The translations under genes were made by a program, and so were the position numbers. From Astragalus membranaceus (lineage: Eukaryota > Streptophyta > Magnoliopsida > Fabales > Fabaceae), in the NCBI GenBank assembly GCA_039519185.1, contig CM076849.1:65020834-65084833 (forward strand): DNA of 64,000 nt, given 5' to 3'. Below, piece by piece: positions 48,306 through 58,068 of the stretch (position 1 is its first letter; every line of letters starts with the position of its first letter). The notes under the pieces are model-generated. The model was not told the origin of the DNA. It ran no database searches and saw only the letters and a list, made by a program, of their open reading frames with translations.

Positions 48306-49522
48306 GAGAATGAAATTGCTCCGAAAGCCTTAACTGGAGAAGAAGTTTATCAACGAATTAAGGACATCAAGGTTATATTTGGAAAAAAGCAAAAACAATC
48401 TAATGAGAAAAATAAATGGAAGAAGAGGTCAGTGTTCTTTGATCTTCCATACTGGTCCAAACTTGATGTTAGACATTGTATTGACGTCATGCACGTGGAG
48501 AAAAATGTATGTGATAGTATTATTGGAACGCTTCTCAATATTCAGGGAAAGACAAAGGATGGTGTGAATGCTCGATTAGATGTGGTTGTGATGGGTATAA
48601 GAGAGCAGTTAGCTCCGCAGCAAAAAGGTAAAGGCACATATCTCCCCCAGCATGTTATACATTGTCCAAAAAAGAGAAAATAAGTTTTTGTGAGTGTTTA
48701 CGGGGTGTCAAAGTACCACAAGGTTACTCCTCAAATATCAAGGGACTTGTCTCGATGAAAGATCTCAAATTAGTTGGCCTAAAGTCTCATGATTGTCATG
48801 TCTTGATGCAACAACTACTACCAGTGGCTATTCGTGACATTTTGCCTAAAAAGGTTCAACATGCCATAACTAGGTTGTGCATATTCTTCAATACTATCTG
48901 TAGCAAAACCATTGACCCCCAAAAGTTGGATGGCTTGGAGAATGAGGCTTCCATTATTTTGTGCCAATTGGAGATGTATTTTCCTCCTTCATTTTTTGAC
49001 ATCATGGTCCACCTAATTGTTTATCTAGTGAGGGAGATTAGATTGTGTGGGCCCGTTTATTTAAGGTGGATGTACCCGGTTGAGCGTTACATGAAAATAT
49101 TGAAAGGGTATGTGAAGAACCAATATCGTCCTGAGGCATCTATTGTTCAGAGGTATGTTGTAGAAGAAGCTATCGAGTTTTGTTCAGATTACTTGTCAAA
49201 GACGGAACCTATAGGGATTCCTAGGTCTCGTCATGAGGGAAGATGTGCAGGAAAGGGTACACGGGGTTTGACTATAAAGAGCATGAGTCGGGCAGAAGTT
49301 CTTCAAGCACATATGTATATATTGAATAACACTGCTGAGGTTCAACCTTACTTATCTACTCATAAAAGCATTGTCAAGGAGAAGTATCCTCGAATGAGTG
49401 AAAAATGGTTGTTGACTGAGCATAACAAGACTTTCCTAAACTGGTTTAAACAACAAATTGTTAATGATGATAGTGTTTCTGAAACATATTTTGACTCCAG
49501 TAAATTGCTCAACACGTATTGA
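48306..49522 (+). pseudogene. TNP2-like transposase, C-terminal part with DUF4218
   Basis: The same frame resumes after the TAA with APKALTGEEVYQRIKDIKVI, then FFDLPYWSKLDVRHCIDVMH and VEKNVCDSIIGTLLNIQGK. Near 48645 one C appears to be missing from a CTCCCCC run, shifting the frame. The protein continues as LSKKEKISFCECLRGVKVPQ, then the DUF4218 domain: LPVAIRDILPKKVQHAITRL and GPVYLRWMYPVERYMKILKG, with RPEASIVQRYVVEEAIEFCS. It ends FLNWFKQQIVNDDSVSETYF. The conserved region order matches plant CACTA transposases. Confidence 0.9.
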
Positions 49523-51264
49523 TACCTTCATTCAAGAAAGGCTACACAAAGGCAACAAAGAGTTTTACCTAGCGCCTTACTTGGATTCGTAAGTACATGC
49601 ATTTTTATCAATTATTTTAAAATTCTATGTGGCTTGTAACTAATTGTTCTCCATGTGTAGACAACATTGGCAACTGATGATCATTTGTCCTAGGAGTAAT
49701 GAAGTTGTCTTCCTTTGTTCGCTTTTTGAAACGAAACTGAATGCAACCCTCAAGCTTAAAGTTAATACGTAAGCTCTCATTTATCATATATCATTTGTAG
49801 AAAAGTCAGAGTCCATAATGAAGTTAGAGATTGTGTTCCTTTTTATGTAAGCTTGTATGATGTCTTTCATTTTTTGTATTAGTGCTATGGAGGGATATAA
49901 TAAGTTGATGGGCTCTACAAAGAAGACACCTACATGGATTTTCCCCAATGTAAAGTAGTTTAACTCTTGAGTTTTAATTTCAACTTATAATGTATTGTTA
50001 CTATATAATACTTATTATGACATATAATATTTACTAATTAAGATTATTCATTTGTAGTCGCGAAAGCAATCTGGGGGAACTGAGTGCGGATTTTATGTTA
50101 TGAAACATATGTTCAATATTGTCTCTGCAAGTATTGTTGATTTATGGGAAGAGGTACGTAATAAATTTTTTAACATTAGAACTTGTTTTAGTAGTATGCA
50201 TGTGTGTGTATACATATATAGAAGCATATATAGAGTTGCATGAGCATAAAAAAAGCAAGTGTGGGAAGAAGATAAAAGATAAAATATAAAATCCCATATT
50301 TATGATCATTTTAAAAGTCAGTTGATCTCACATTTAAATCAGTGCTGGAAGAATAGAATCTAAATGTTATATTAACCAAAAAGTTTGATATATATGTTGC
50401 TGGAAATTCAGGATCTGGCCATGATATATGAATATTAACTTACCATTATTTATCTTTACATGTGAAGTAATGAAGCAAGTTGGTAGAATAAAAATGAGTC
50501 TGTTCCCTAAACACAAACCCTCAAGCTTCTACCCGTTTAACACCTGCTATTCTTCTAGTTTTAAATTAGTAAAATTACTATATAGCCACATCAACATGTT
50601 CTCATCAGCTAGCTAGCTATAAGTCATTTTTATAGTGCCCACACTTGCTAGGCTGATGCAAGTACAGAATGTTAATAGTGCCCACACTTGCTAGGCTGAT
50701 TTAGTTGATGTCATATACTTAGTTGCTGAATTAGTTAAACAAGGCTCCCTCACTAAACAATGTTGCTGGTAGAATGGGATGTTAAATTAGCTAATGTGAA
50801 TTATCATCTTTTTTTGAAAAGTGCTAATATGAATTATCGTTACAGGTAATCTTATGTTTAGCCTCCCCTGATCTGGACCTTTACTCACTTTCAGTTTCAA
50901 TAATAGACTTTGGTTTAAACACGTTAAAATCAGGCTGATTTAAATAATGGACGTTTACATACACAGCAGCATCACGAAATAATGGACGTTTACTCACTTT
51001 CAGTTTAAATAATAGACTTTGGTTTTTAGTGTTGTTACAGCAGCATCTATATGCCAGTTCCTATGCCTTATTTGATACCTCAAACTTCTTTGCCTATAAA
51101 AATTTAACTTTTGTTTTTTTTGTATTTAGTCTTATATATGTTATTTCATATTGTAGAGATTCAACACTACAAAGCCATTCGCCGAAGAGGATCTTTACGA
51201 CATCCGGTATCGTTGGGCAAGACTATTTCTTGATCTTTATCCAAATCGTATTATTGAGTCATAA
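49523..51264 (+). pseudogene. Ulp1-like (C48) cysteine protease exons of the CACTA element
   Basis: Likely exons are 49523-49589 (ERLHKGNKEFYLAPYLDS), 49661-49768 (QHWQLMIICPRSNEVVFLCS), 49883-49949 (KTPTWIFPN), 50058-50153 (RKQSGGTECGFYVMKHMFNI) and 51157-51264 (FAEEDLYDIRYRWARLFLDL, then stop). The HW of the second and the Q...GGTECG of the fourth provide the His, Gln and Cys of a SUMO-protease-like catalytic core. Such domains accompany CACTA transposases in several plants. GT/AG borders are good. The roughly 1-kb last intron contains a 26-bp direct repeat (50632, 50674). Exon joins are inferred, not verified. Confidence 0.7.
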
Positions 51265-52978
51265 TAGGCTAATAGGTTTGGTATTATGTAATAACTAGGT
51301 AGCTTGGGTTACTATCTTTTAGAACATGTTTTATGGAAAACTATTATGTTGTATTTTGCTGTTATGAAATTTTTGTATATATATATATATATCCCAATTA
51401 TATGATCTTGTTTTGAGTATTTGGGATTGTGCTAGTTATATAGATTGGTACTATATATTTGAGATTGTACGTGTTGCATCTATTAATTAATTGAGTATTT
51501 GATATTCTGTGTGGTTGCATCTTTTAATTATATGAGATTGTGTTGTATAGGAGGCTTATTATCCAGGTTACTAGATATGAGATTCTATGGTGTTGTATAA
51601 GCAAAAAAAAATTAGTTTTAACATTGGTTCCAGAGAGAACCTGGTGTTAATAAAGCATTATTTAACATCGGTCCGTATAAAAAACCGATGTGAAATGTAT
51701 ATTTAACATCAGTTGTTTGGCAGAGCCGATGCCAAAAACACGATAAAATCTAATCAAAACAGACTTTTGGCATCGGTTTTTTGTACAGACCGATGTTAAA
51801 AAAAATTTCGCATCAGGTCTGTAACTGATGTAAAAGGTGCTTACTTTTAACAACGCCTAAATCTGTAACGGACGCGGAACCGATGCGAAAAGTCATTTTT
51901 AACCGATGCGAAAAGCCTAAATTGTAGTAGTGAAAATCACAAAAACAACGAATTCACGGATTGCAATGACAATGTAACCTCACGAACGATCCCCGTACTC
52001 GAGCTTCTCACCACTACTCGAACCCAGCTACCAATGGCCTAGAACTTCAGAATCAGCAACTGAAATTGCTCCAACATCTACCCAAAAGAACTGAAAACAA
52101 AATGTGGCTTGCCGAAATACTTCAACAACGGATTATGAGCTTCTATCAACTACATGCAATGGTACAAGCTCCATTTCTCTCATTTGAGCTTGAATATTCA
52201 GAAATGGTGAAATGAGGAAGGGGAGGAAACAAGTGATGATTGTGGTATTAAATTGTAGAGGAGAAGAAATGCAATTGATTGGTGTTGAAATCTCAAACAT
52301 GCACCAAGAATTGAAAATGGTGCTTCCTCTCCATTTCTCCCTGTCTCTCGCGACTCCCTATCTCTCTCTCACTATTCTTTCTTTCTCAATTCTGAATTTC
52401 AGCAAAAAGTGAAGTGTGTGTTGTGTTGTGTTGGTCATGGGTCAGGTGAGGTGATGTGGAAAAATGGGTGCGAAATGGCCGTTTCGTCCTTGACACTCTA
52501 GCATTTACTTAACCCCACTTAATCAATTTCTAATCACTTAATCAAACAATAATTCTTATGACCAAAATGATTAGACAAACCACACACAATTATTTATTTA
52601 ACCCATGGCAATCATCTCATAATAAATCAATTATGCTACTTAATTATCTTGTGACCTCTTGCTGATTTCAATAAATAAAATTAGCTAAATTGGGGATGTT
52701 ACACTAGGTGAAGAGTGCCTGAGTCTGTAAGGGTTTTAAAGCACCCGGTTAAGCTTTGTTTTTCTTAGTGGAAAATCTCACAGGGTTGTGAGGACTGGAC
52801 GTAGGTCACTGGGAGGTGACTGAACCAGTATAAAATCTACTGTGTTCTTTACTGTTTTTATTTCTTTTTCGTTCATTCCAAAAACCTGCGCGAAAAATTA
52901 ATCTAAGTCGTTAAAAGGCGAAAAGTTTTTAAAATTTCAATTCACCCTCTCTCTTGATACTGAGGCCACTCGGTAACA

Positions 52979-53197
52979 CTCTTCGTCTTCATTAAAGCTC
53001 CCCAATTCAGTCTCAGTGTCCTCCTCATCCGAGCTCATGATGGTATGATCTTCAAAGGAAACCTAGCCTTCAGGGTTTCCATGGTTAGTATCGACATCGG
53101 ATGTGTCCCCTTCGCCCGACATTAGGATCTCGAAAAGCTCTCCGGGGGCAAGTTTGGTATATTTAGGGTCTTTGACCGTCTGTTTCGTTCGGGCCAT
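52979..53197 (-). pseudogene. Antisense ORF of the Tat-like element, N-terminal part
   Basis: From an ATG at 53197 (minus) the frame reads MARTKQTVKDPKYTKLAPGE and LFEILMSGEGDTSDVDTNHG. After one stop, TIMSSDEEDTETELGSFNED runs to the LTR border at 52978. The acidic stretch would continue in frame into EDIHKET on the far side (19250), showing that the solo LTR split this ORF. It carries at least one nonsense codon. Confidence 0.6.
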
Positions 53198-53803
53198 ACA
53201 CCTATACACGATAAAGAGTGGACTGTCATCCAAGAATTGTGATAAAGTAAAAGAGCTGAGGCGACAACGTCGACCCCGAACTCAACCGACCCCATCCTCC
53301 CTAGAGAAGGGAATTCAATACGACTTGACCCGACCCAACCTCAGAAAAAGAACAAACTAAAGTAAAGCAGAAAAAAGAACATACCTCGGAGCTAAAGGCA
53401 GAGGAGAAAATCGATGAATTATCGCCGGAGAATTTGCCGAAAATTGGAAAACTTCGCCGAAAAAGTATCTCGGATCAGTGGGTCGCAAGTGGGAGCTCTC
53501 ACGTGAAAAAAGAAGCAAACTTCAAATGAGGAAAAGAGGTCCTATACTTATACGCTGGGAAAGGGTGTGAAAGCCTTGGTATTGAAGGGTCACGTCATTA
53601 TGGCAAGACGTCGAATCGACTTACATTAAAATCGAGGCGACGCGCCGCCAAATTCTCACGCAAGTTGTCATAAATGACCCAACTCTCACGCGCTTCAGAC
53701 CATGTGAAATGCCACGTGCCTGGCCGAGCTGCAAAGGGAGCACCTTAACGCCATCTCAACATTCACGCCGTGATCACGCCTCGACCTCGCCCTGGGGGGA
53801 AAC
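53198..53803. other. 3' untranslated part of the Tat-like element
   Basis: This is non-coding sequence between the antisense ORF start and the 3' LTR, presumably including the promoter of the antisense transcript. It contains CACGTCATTATGGC, TCTCACGCG repeats and a purine tract ending GGGGGGAAAC directly before the LTR. Confidence 0.6.
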
Positions 53804-54177
53804 TGTTTTGGACCGGGTTCCACTTCAGACCGACCTAGCAGAGATGTGCGGGGTACCTAGGCCTGTTTACAATCAGGGATCTCCTTCCCCTATCCCCGAC
53901 GCCAAGCACAAATCGCAATTTGTGTCATAAAAATATCAAAGGCCACGATCGCGCTACATCCAACGGCGCAGAACCAACATGACCATCCCTATAAGTACCA
54001 GCACGTTCCCGCGCCCCATGTACAATCTCATAACCCATCTCACCATAAACTTCACTGTACTGACTTGGACGTCGAAGTGTGTGCAGGTACCACACCCACG
54101 TCAGTCCAAGGCTCATAACTCAGAGGGTACATTGATTGAAGCCGTCTCAACCTCATCTCAGGTCCTACCCCAAGACA
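53804..54177 (+). repeat. 3' LTR of the Tat-like element
   Basis: 374 bp, from TGTTTTGGACCGGG to CCCCAAGACA. It differs from the 5' LTR at roughly one position in ten, chiefly C/T and G/A changes. Confidence 0.85.
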
Positions 54178-54531
54178 AAATTTTAATGCATAAGTAAAGC
54201 CATATCATTTCGTGATTGGCTAACGTTATAAAAAAAATCTTGTACAGAAATGGTATATATAAATTAAATCCAAATAAATGTTTTTTTTACAAAATATAAA
54301 TAAATATCCTTTAATTTATAAGGAAAAATAACATTTAAGAATTATTAACGTATTTTGGTAAAAAAAATTCTTAATGCATAAGTAAAGCCATGTTATTTCG
54401 TGATTGCCTAACGTTATAGAAAATCTTGTACAGAATTAGTATATAAATTAAATCCAAATAAATGTCCTTTTTTTACAAATAAATAAATAAATATCCTTTA
54501 ATTTATAAGGAAAAATAACTTTTAAGAATTA
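54178..54531 (+). repeat. Right half of the roughly 190-bp tandem array
   Basis: Two more units continue the series from 13621-14003 (ATCTTGTACAGAAATGG at 54238, ATCTTGTACAGAATTAG at 54424), with TCCTTTAATTTATAAGGAAA in each. The array ends at the Helitron border. Related words (GAATTCTTAATGC, TAAAGCCAAA) recur upstream of the DUF2828 gene at 55890-55955. Confidence 0.8.
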
Positions 54532-55535
54532 CTAGTAGGATACCCGTGCATACGCACGGGTGCCGTCTTGCTTTTTTATGAATGAACTTAGTCAGTATTC
54601 AAATAGTCTGAACATTACCGCGTGAAAATAAAGACAATTTAAAGTAGATAAAAAATGAGTTTCAAATAAAAAATAGATAAATATTAAAATCTAAAAATGT
54701 AAAAGTATCATTTAAAAACAATATGTGCATTTATCCCGTATTTTTTATATATCGGTGCAGTGTTTTTTATATATCAGTGCAGTGTTTTTTATCTCGTGTT
54801 TTTTTATATATCCGTGACAATTATTTGTCCTTTTTTAGGTATTAGTGACAAATATTTGTCAAGTGTGTTTTAAATATTAACCAGTTTAAATAGTCATTAA
54901 GCCTTCTTGTTTTTTAGATAGTAGGTTTATAGTAGTCTTCAAAAATTATAATTATCAATGGCAAATATTAATCCAATGTTTTTTATATATCACTGCAGTT
55001 ATTCCGTGTTTTTTTTATATATCATTGCAGTTATCTCGTAGTTTCAATTGATTATTTTAGTTTATTAGTAGATTATAGTAAATAATAAAAGATAGATAGT
55101 AGATTATCAATAAGAGTGTAAACAGATTTCGGAAAGAAAAATTAAAATTTTAAGGTGATAACTTTTTCCAAAAAGGTGATAATTTTTTTTTTGTTTTTTA
55201 GTGTGACTCATTTACATTTTTATAGATAATTTTAGTAGAGTAGTGTTTGTATAAATTTAGAAATTTAGTTAAAAAAACTAAAGTGAAGTGATAAGAGAAA
55301 GAGAATAATTGTTTATGGGAAAACTAAAAGTAAAGTCATAAGAAGAAAGGAAGAAAGAGAGTGTAAGAGAAAAGCCAAAGGGGGGAAATAGAGTGTAAGA
55401 AGAAAAAGAAAAGAAATGAAGAAAAAGAGTGTAAGAAGAAAAAGAAAGAAATTGATTGTAATAACATTTTTACTCTTAAATTAGATATGTGTCTTATTAA
55501 TAAGATATTCAAATTGGTAATTTCATAAGCAGTTT
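54532..55535 (-). mobile_element. Non-autonomous Helitron, reverse orientation
   Basis: On the minus strand the 3' end is a 7-bp-stem hairpin (CCCGTGC-loop-GCACGGG, 54543-54560) followed by the terminal CTAG at 54532-54535, next to a host T (A at 54531 on +). The body matches the Helitron at 190-3089 in reverse. It includes the GATATATAAAA minisatellite units, the CCGAAATC motif, and the AAGACACATATCTAA and GAAATTACCAATTTG words near the 5' end. It carries no ORF. The 5' border is approximate. Confidence 0.8.
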
Positions 55536-55737
55536 GGTAAAAAGCAGAATAGCTTTTTTTTTGTACCCCCACCTTCACCCCTATACCCTCATAACCCATT
55601 TTATTCTCAAAAGACCCCTCACATTGTTAACAACATTTAACTGGAAATTGATTTTTCGAAGAATTTCCGGAACTATGTGAAAATTTCCAAAAATATGTGA
55701 AAAACAGCTTCCGAAATCATGAAAAAAATAGTATTTC

Positions 55738-55868
55738 CGGAATTCCCAAAAAACTGGACTTTTACCCACGGTTTTGTTCGTAGGTAAAAGTTTTTTTTTA
55801 AAAACATGGACTTTTACCCACGGTTTTGTCCGTAGGAAAAAGTCATGGATTTTTTTGGGAATTCCAAA
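55738..55868. repeat. Foldback sequence of about 130 bp in the DUF2828 promoter region
   Basis: GGAATTCCCAAAAAA at the left and TTTTTTGGGAATTCC at the right are inverted copies. Inside them, GGACTTTTACCCACGGTTTT followed by GTNCGTAGG occurs twice, 54 bp apart. It lies about 135 bp upstream of the TATA box and looks like a small MITE remnant. Confidence 0.7.
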
Positions 55869-56000
55869 TACACCATATAAAGCCAAAGTAGAATTCTTAA
55901 TGCTTAATCTCAAAAAAAAAAAAAAGGAATTCTTAATGCTAATAAAGCCAAATACACGCGTCGTCAGATTACGATTGTTTGGCGTGATTCGATGTAGTAC

Positions 56001-56009
56001 TATAAATAC
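56001..56009 (+). promoter_or_regulatory. TATA box of the DUF2828 gene
   Basis: TATAAATAC lies 104 bp upstream of the start codon, preceded by a pyrimidine/AT mix and followed by a CT/CA-rich leader. That places transcription start near 56030-56035 and gives a 5' leader of about 80 bases. Confidence 0.7.
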
Positions 56010-56112
56010 ATCACCCATATCATTCTCGATTCTCGTCCCCAACTCACTTTCAAGTTTCCAAAATCTATTTTGTCCCCACTACACATCACTCTCTCAATTT
56101 CAGTAAACCACC

Positions 56113-58068
56113 ATGGCCGCCACTCTTGTCGGCCCACCCGAAATCTACACCTTCAAATCAACCCCCACCGCCGCCGTAATCGCCACCACCACTTCCACTC
56201 CATCTGATCCCTTCATTAATGAAATGATAGCCAACTTCAACGCCATTGCAACCGATACAGAACAACCACCGATGGGGTTAACAGAGAACGGATCCGCTAC
56301 ATTTCTATCCACAGGTAACCCTTGTCTCGATTTCTTCTTTCATGTTGTTCCCGACACTCCCTCTGAAACTCTCATCCAAAGACTCCAACTTGCTTGGTCA
56401 CACAACCCACTCACCACTCTCAAACTCGTCTGTAACCTCCGTGGTGTCCGCGGTACCGGCAAGTCCGATCGCCAGGGCTTTTACGCCGCCGCTCTTTGGT
56501 TTCACAACCACCACCCTAAAACCCTAGCTTCTAATATCCCCTCACTCGCTGACTTTGGTTACTTCAAAGATCTCCCTGAAATTCTCTATCGCCTTCTGGA
56601 AGGTTCTGATTCTCGTAAAATTCAGAAGGAAGTGTGGTTGCAGAGAAAAAGGGGATCTAAAAAAAACAAAAATCCACGATCCCCATTTGGAATTTTAGAA
56701 GAAACTAATCCAAAACAACGCCGTGAGAACAAGAAGGAGAAGGAAAGCAAAAGAGGTTCTTTGCCTCCTAGAGAGATTAGGGTTGAGAATGAGATGCTGA
56801 GGGCTAAGGTTGAGAAAGACAGGGCTCATTTTTTGAAGGAAGAAAAGAAGGTTGCTATGGCTAAGAAGCTTGTTGACCGTTATAATAGTGATCCCAATTT
56901 TAGGTTCCTTCACGATCGAATCTCTGATCATTTTGCTGGGTGTTTGAAGCGAGATCTTGAGTTTTTGAGATCTGGGTCGAGCACAAAAATCAGTCTTGCT
57001 GCAAAATGGTGTCCTTCCGTCGACTCTTCGTTTGATCGGTCAACGCTGTTGTGTGAGAGTATTGCCAAGAGGATGTTTCCCCGTGAGGAGTATGAAGGGG
57101 TGGAGGAGGCGCATTATGCTTATAGGGTTCGCGATCGATTGAGGAAGGATGTGTTGGTGCCTTTGAGGAAGGTGCTTGAGTTGCCTGAGGTGTTCATTGG
57201 GGTTAATAGATGGGATTTGATTCCTTACAATAGGGTTGCCTCTGTGGCTATGAAATTTTACAAGGAGAAGTTTTTGAAGCATGATAAGGAGAGATTTGAG
57301 AAGTACTTGGAGGATGTGAAGGCAGGGAAGACTACTATTGCTGCTGGTGCTTTGCTTCCACATGAGATTATAGGGTCTTTGGAGGATGGAGATGGTGGGG
57401 AAGTTGCTGAGTTGCAGTGGAAGAGAATGGTGGATGACTTGCTTAAGAAAGGCAAGATGAGGAATTGTCTTGCTGTGTGTGATGTGTCTGGGAGTATGTC
57501 CGGCATCCCTATGGAAGTGTCTGTGGCATTGGGTTTGTTGGTGTCTGAATTGAGTGAGGAACCTTGGAAAGGGAAGCTTATTACTTTCAGTGAGAATCCT
57601 CAGCTTCATTTGATTGAAGGGAGTGATTTGAAGTCCAAGACTGAGTTCGTGAGGAACATGGAATGGGGGATGAACACTGATTTCCAGAAGGTGTTTGATT
57701 GCATATTGGAGGTGGCCGTCAATGGGAATCTGAAGGCGGATCAGATGATTAAGAGGGTGTTTGTATTCAGTGATATGGAGTTTGATCAAGCCTCTATGAA
57801 CCCTTGGGAGACTGATTACCAAGCAATCACTAGGAAGTTTACAGAGAAAGGGTATGGTTCTGCTGTGCCTCAGATAGTTTTTTGGAATCTGAGAGACTCG
57901 AGGGCCACTCCGGTGCCGGCCACTCAGAAAGGAGTGGCGCTGGTAAGTGGGTTTTCCAAGAATCTGCTGACATTGTTCTTGGATAATGATGGGGAAATAA
58001 GCCCCTTAGAGGCCATGGAAGCTGCAATCTCTGGCCCAGAATATCAGAAACTAGTTGTGCATGATTAG
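56113..58068 (+). CDS. DUF2828 protein with von Willebrand A-like domain (L728-like)
   Basis: Single exon, 651 codons. The start is in strong context (ACCACCATGGCC), about 80 bases downstream of the probable transcription start. Residues 1-50 are Ala/Thr/Pro-rich. Residues 54-170 carry the family block: PPMGLTENGSATFLSTGNPC, FFFHVVPDTP, NLRGVRGTGKSDRQGFYAAA, ADFGYFKDLPEILYRLL. Residues 175-240 form a Lys/Arg/Glu-rich linker. A helical middle part with AAKWCPSVDSSFD follows. From about 450 comes a vWA-like fold with a full metal-site signature: D457-x-S459-x-S461 (CDVSGSMSG), T522 (GMNTDF) and D554 (FVFSDMEFD). Plant DUF2828 proteins are often named after a Mimivirus protein, L728. Their biochemical role is not established; metal-dependent protein binding is an inference. 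No stops or frameshifts seen. Confidence 0.93.
   Translation: MAATLVGPPEIYTFKSTPTAAVIATTTSTPSDPFINEMIANFNAIATDTEQPPMGLTENGSATFLSTGNPCLDFFFHVVPDTPSETLIQRLQLAWSHNPLTTLKLVCNLRGVRGTGKSDRQGFYAAALWFHNHHPKTLASNIPSLADFGYFKDLPEILYRLLEGSDSRKIQKEVWLQRKRGSKKNKNPRSPFGILEETNPKQRRENKKEKESKRGSLPPREIRVENEMLRAKVEKDRAHFLKEEKKVAMAKKLVDRYNSDPNFRFLHDRISDHFAGCLKRDLEFLRSGSSTKISLAAKWCPSVDSSFDRSTLLCESIAKRMFPREEYEGVEEAHYAYRVRDRLRKDVLVPLRKVLELPEVFIGVNRWDLIPYNRVASVAMKFYKEKFLKHDKERFEKYLEDVKAGKTTIAAGALLPHEIIGSLEDGDGGEVAELQWKRMVDDLLKKGKMRNCLAVCDVSGSMSGIPMEVSVALGLLVSELSEEPWKGKLITFSENPQLHLIEGSDLKSKTEFVRNMEWGMNTDFQKVFDCILEVAVNGNLKADQMIKRVFVFSDMEFDQASMNPWETDYQAITRKFTEKGYGSAVPQIVFWNLRDSRATPVPATQKGVALVSGFSKNLLTLFLDNDGEISPLEAMEAAISGPEYQKLVVHD

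Larger units (their letters stand above)
45497..51932 (+). mobile_element. CACTA element with a broken TNP2-type transposase
   Basis: Comparison with the uninterrupted LTR copy at 34270 fixes the borders. The element starts CCCTAGTAGAAAAAATGG and ends TTGTAGTAGTG, with AAA on both sides. The left tip has drifted from the usual CACTA. Subterminal zones repeat GCATCGGTT / AACCGATG (45530-45750, 51625-51910). A CT-rich leader with CACGCCGTT/CACGC repeats (45895-46030) precedes the transposase region. This is the only element here that carries CACTA transposase, but it has at least two stops and a frameshift. Confidence 0.88.
32928..52703 (-). mobile_element. Tekay-type chromovirus (gypsy), decayed, with two CACTA insertions
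   Basis: It is bounded by CTAGG on both sides (32923-32927 and 52704-52708) and by TG...CA LTR ends. On the minus strand the order is 5' LTR (52703-44030), tRNA-Met-type primer site, gag, protease, RT, RNase H, integrase, chromodomain-like tail, purine tract, 3' LTR (35044-32928). That order and the chromodomain-like end place it in the Tekay/Del lineage. Without its insertions it is about 9 kb. The coding region has stops, frameshifts and a deletion, so it is dead. Confidence 0.9.
44030..52703 (-). repeat. 5' LTR of the Tekay-type element, split by a CACTA element
   Basis: The LTR proper is 44030-45496 plus 51936-52703, about 2235 bp, and aligns throughout with 32928-35044 apart from the 118-bp deletion there. 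The two LTRs differ by a few percent and both have GCACGACCCGTGC-type repeats. The CACTA element at 45497-51932 is absent from the other LTR, so it inserted after the retrotransposon did. Confidence 0.88.
19251..52978 (+). mobile_element. Solo copia-type LTR, split by later insertions
   Basis: It starts TGTTGCAGGTTAAGTTTTGA and ends CGGTAACA. Its own sequence is 19251-19352, 32646-32927 and 52709-52978, about 650 bp. The style (TTTTGATGATGA near the start, GGACGTAGGTCACTGG and CTTGATACTGAGGCCACTC near the end) is that of SIRE/Maximus-group copia LTRs. Candidate flanks on the minus strand are AAGAG and, one base beyond the LTR, AAGAT. No internal region is present, so it is a solo LTR. The motif GGTGGGGTATC occurs three times. 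It interrupts the antisense ORF of the Tat-like element. Confidence 0.7.
14004..54177 (+). mobile_element. Tat-like gypsy element without polymerase (outermost insertion)
   Basis: The two LTRs, 14004-14378 and 53804-54177, both begin TGTT and end in ACA. They are flanked by AATTC (13999-14003) and AATTT one base past the right LTR, a 5-bp duplication with one change. After the left LTR comes a primer-binding-like TGGCGACCACAGTGGGGGCC, and before the right LTR a purine tract, CTGGGGGGAAAC. Its own sequence is 14004-19250 plus 52979-54177, about 6.4 kb. It holds gag and protease on +, an antisense ORF on -, and no reverse transcriptase, RNase H or integrase. The LTRs differ at roughly one site in ten, mostly transitions, so it is old. 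Confidence 0.85.

Noticed and set aside
57040..57822. 260-codon minus-strand ORF
   Set aside because: It is antisense to the well-supported DUF2828 gene and has a His/Leu/Pro-rich composition typical of a shadow frame.
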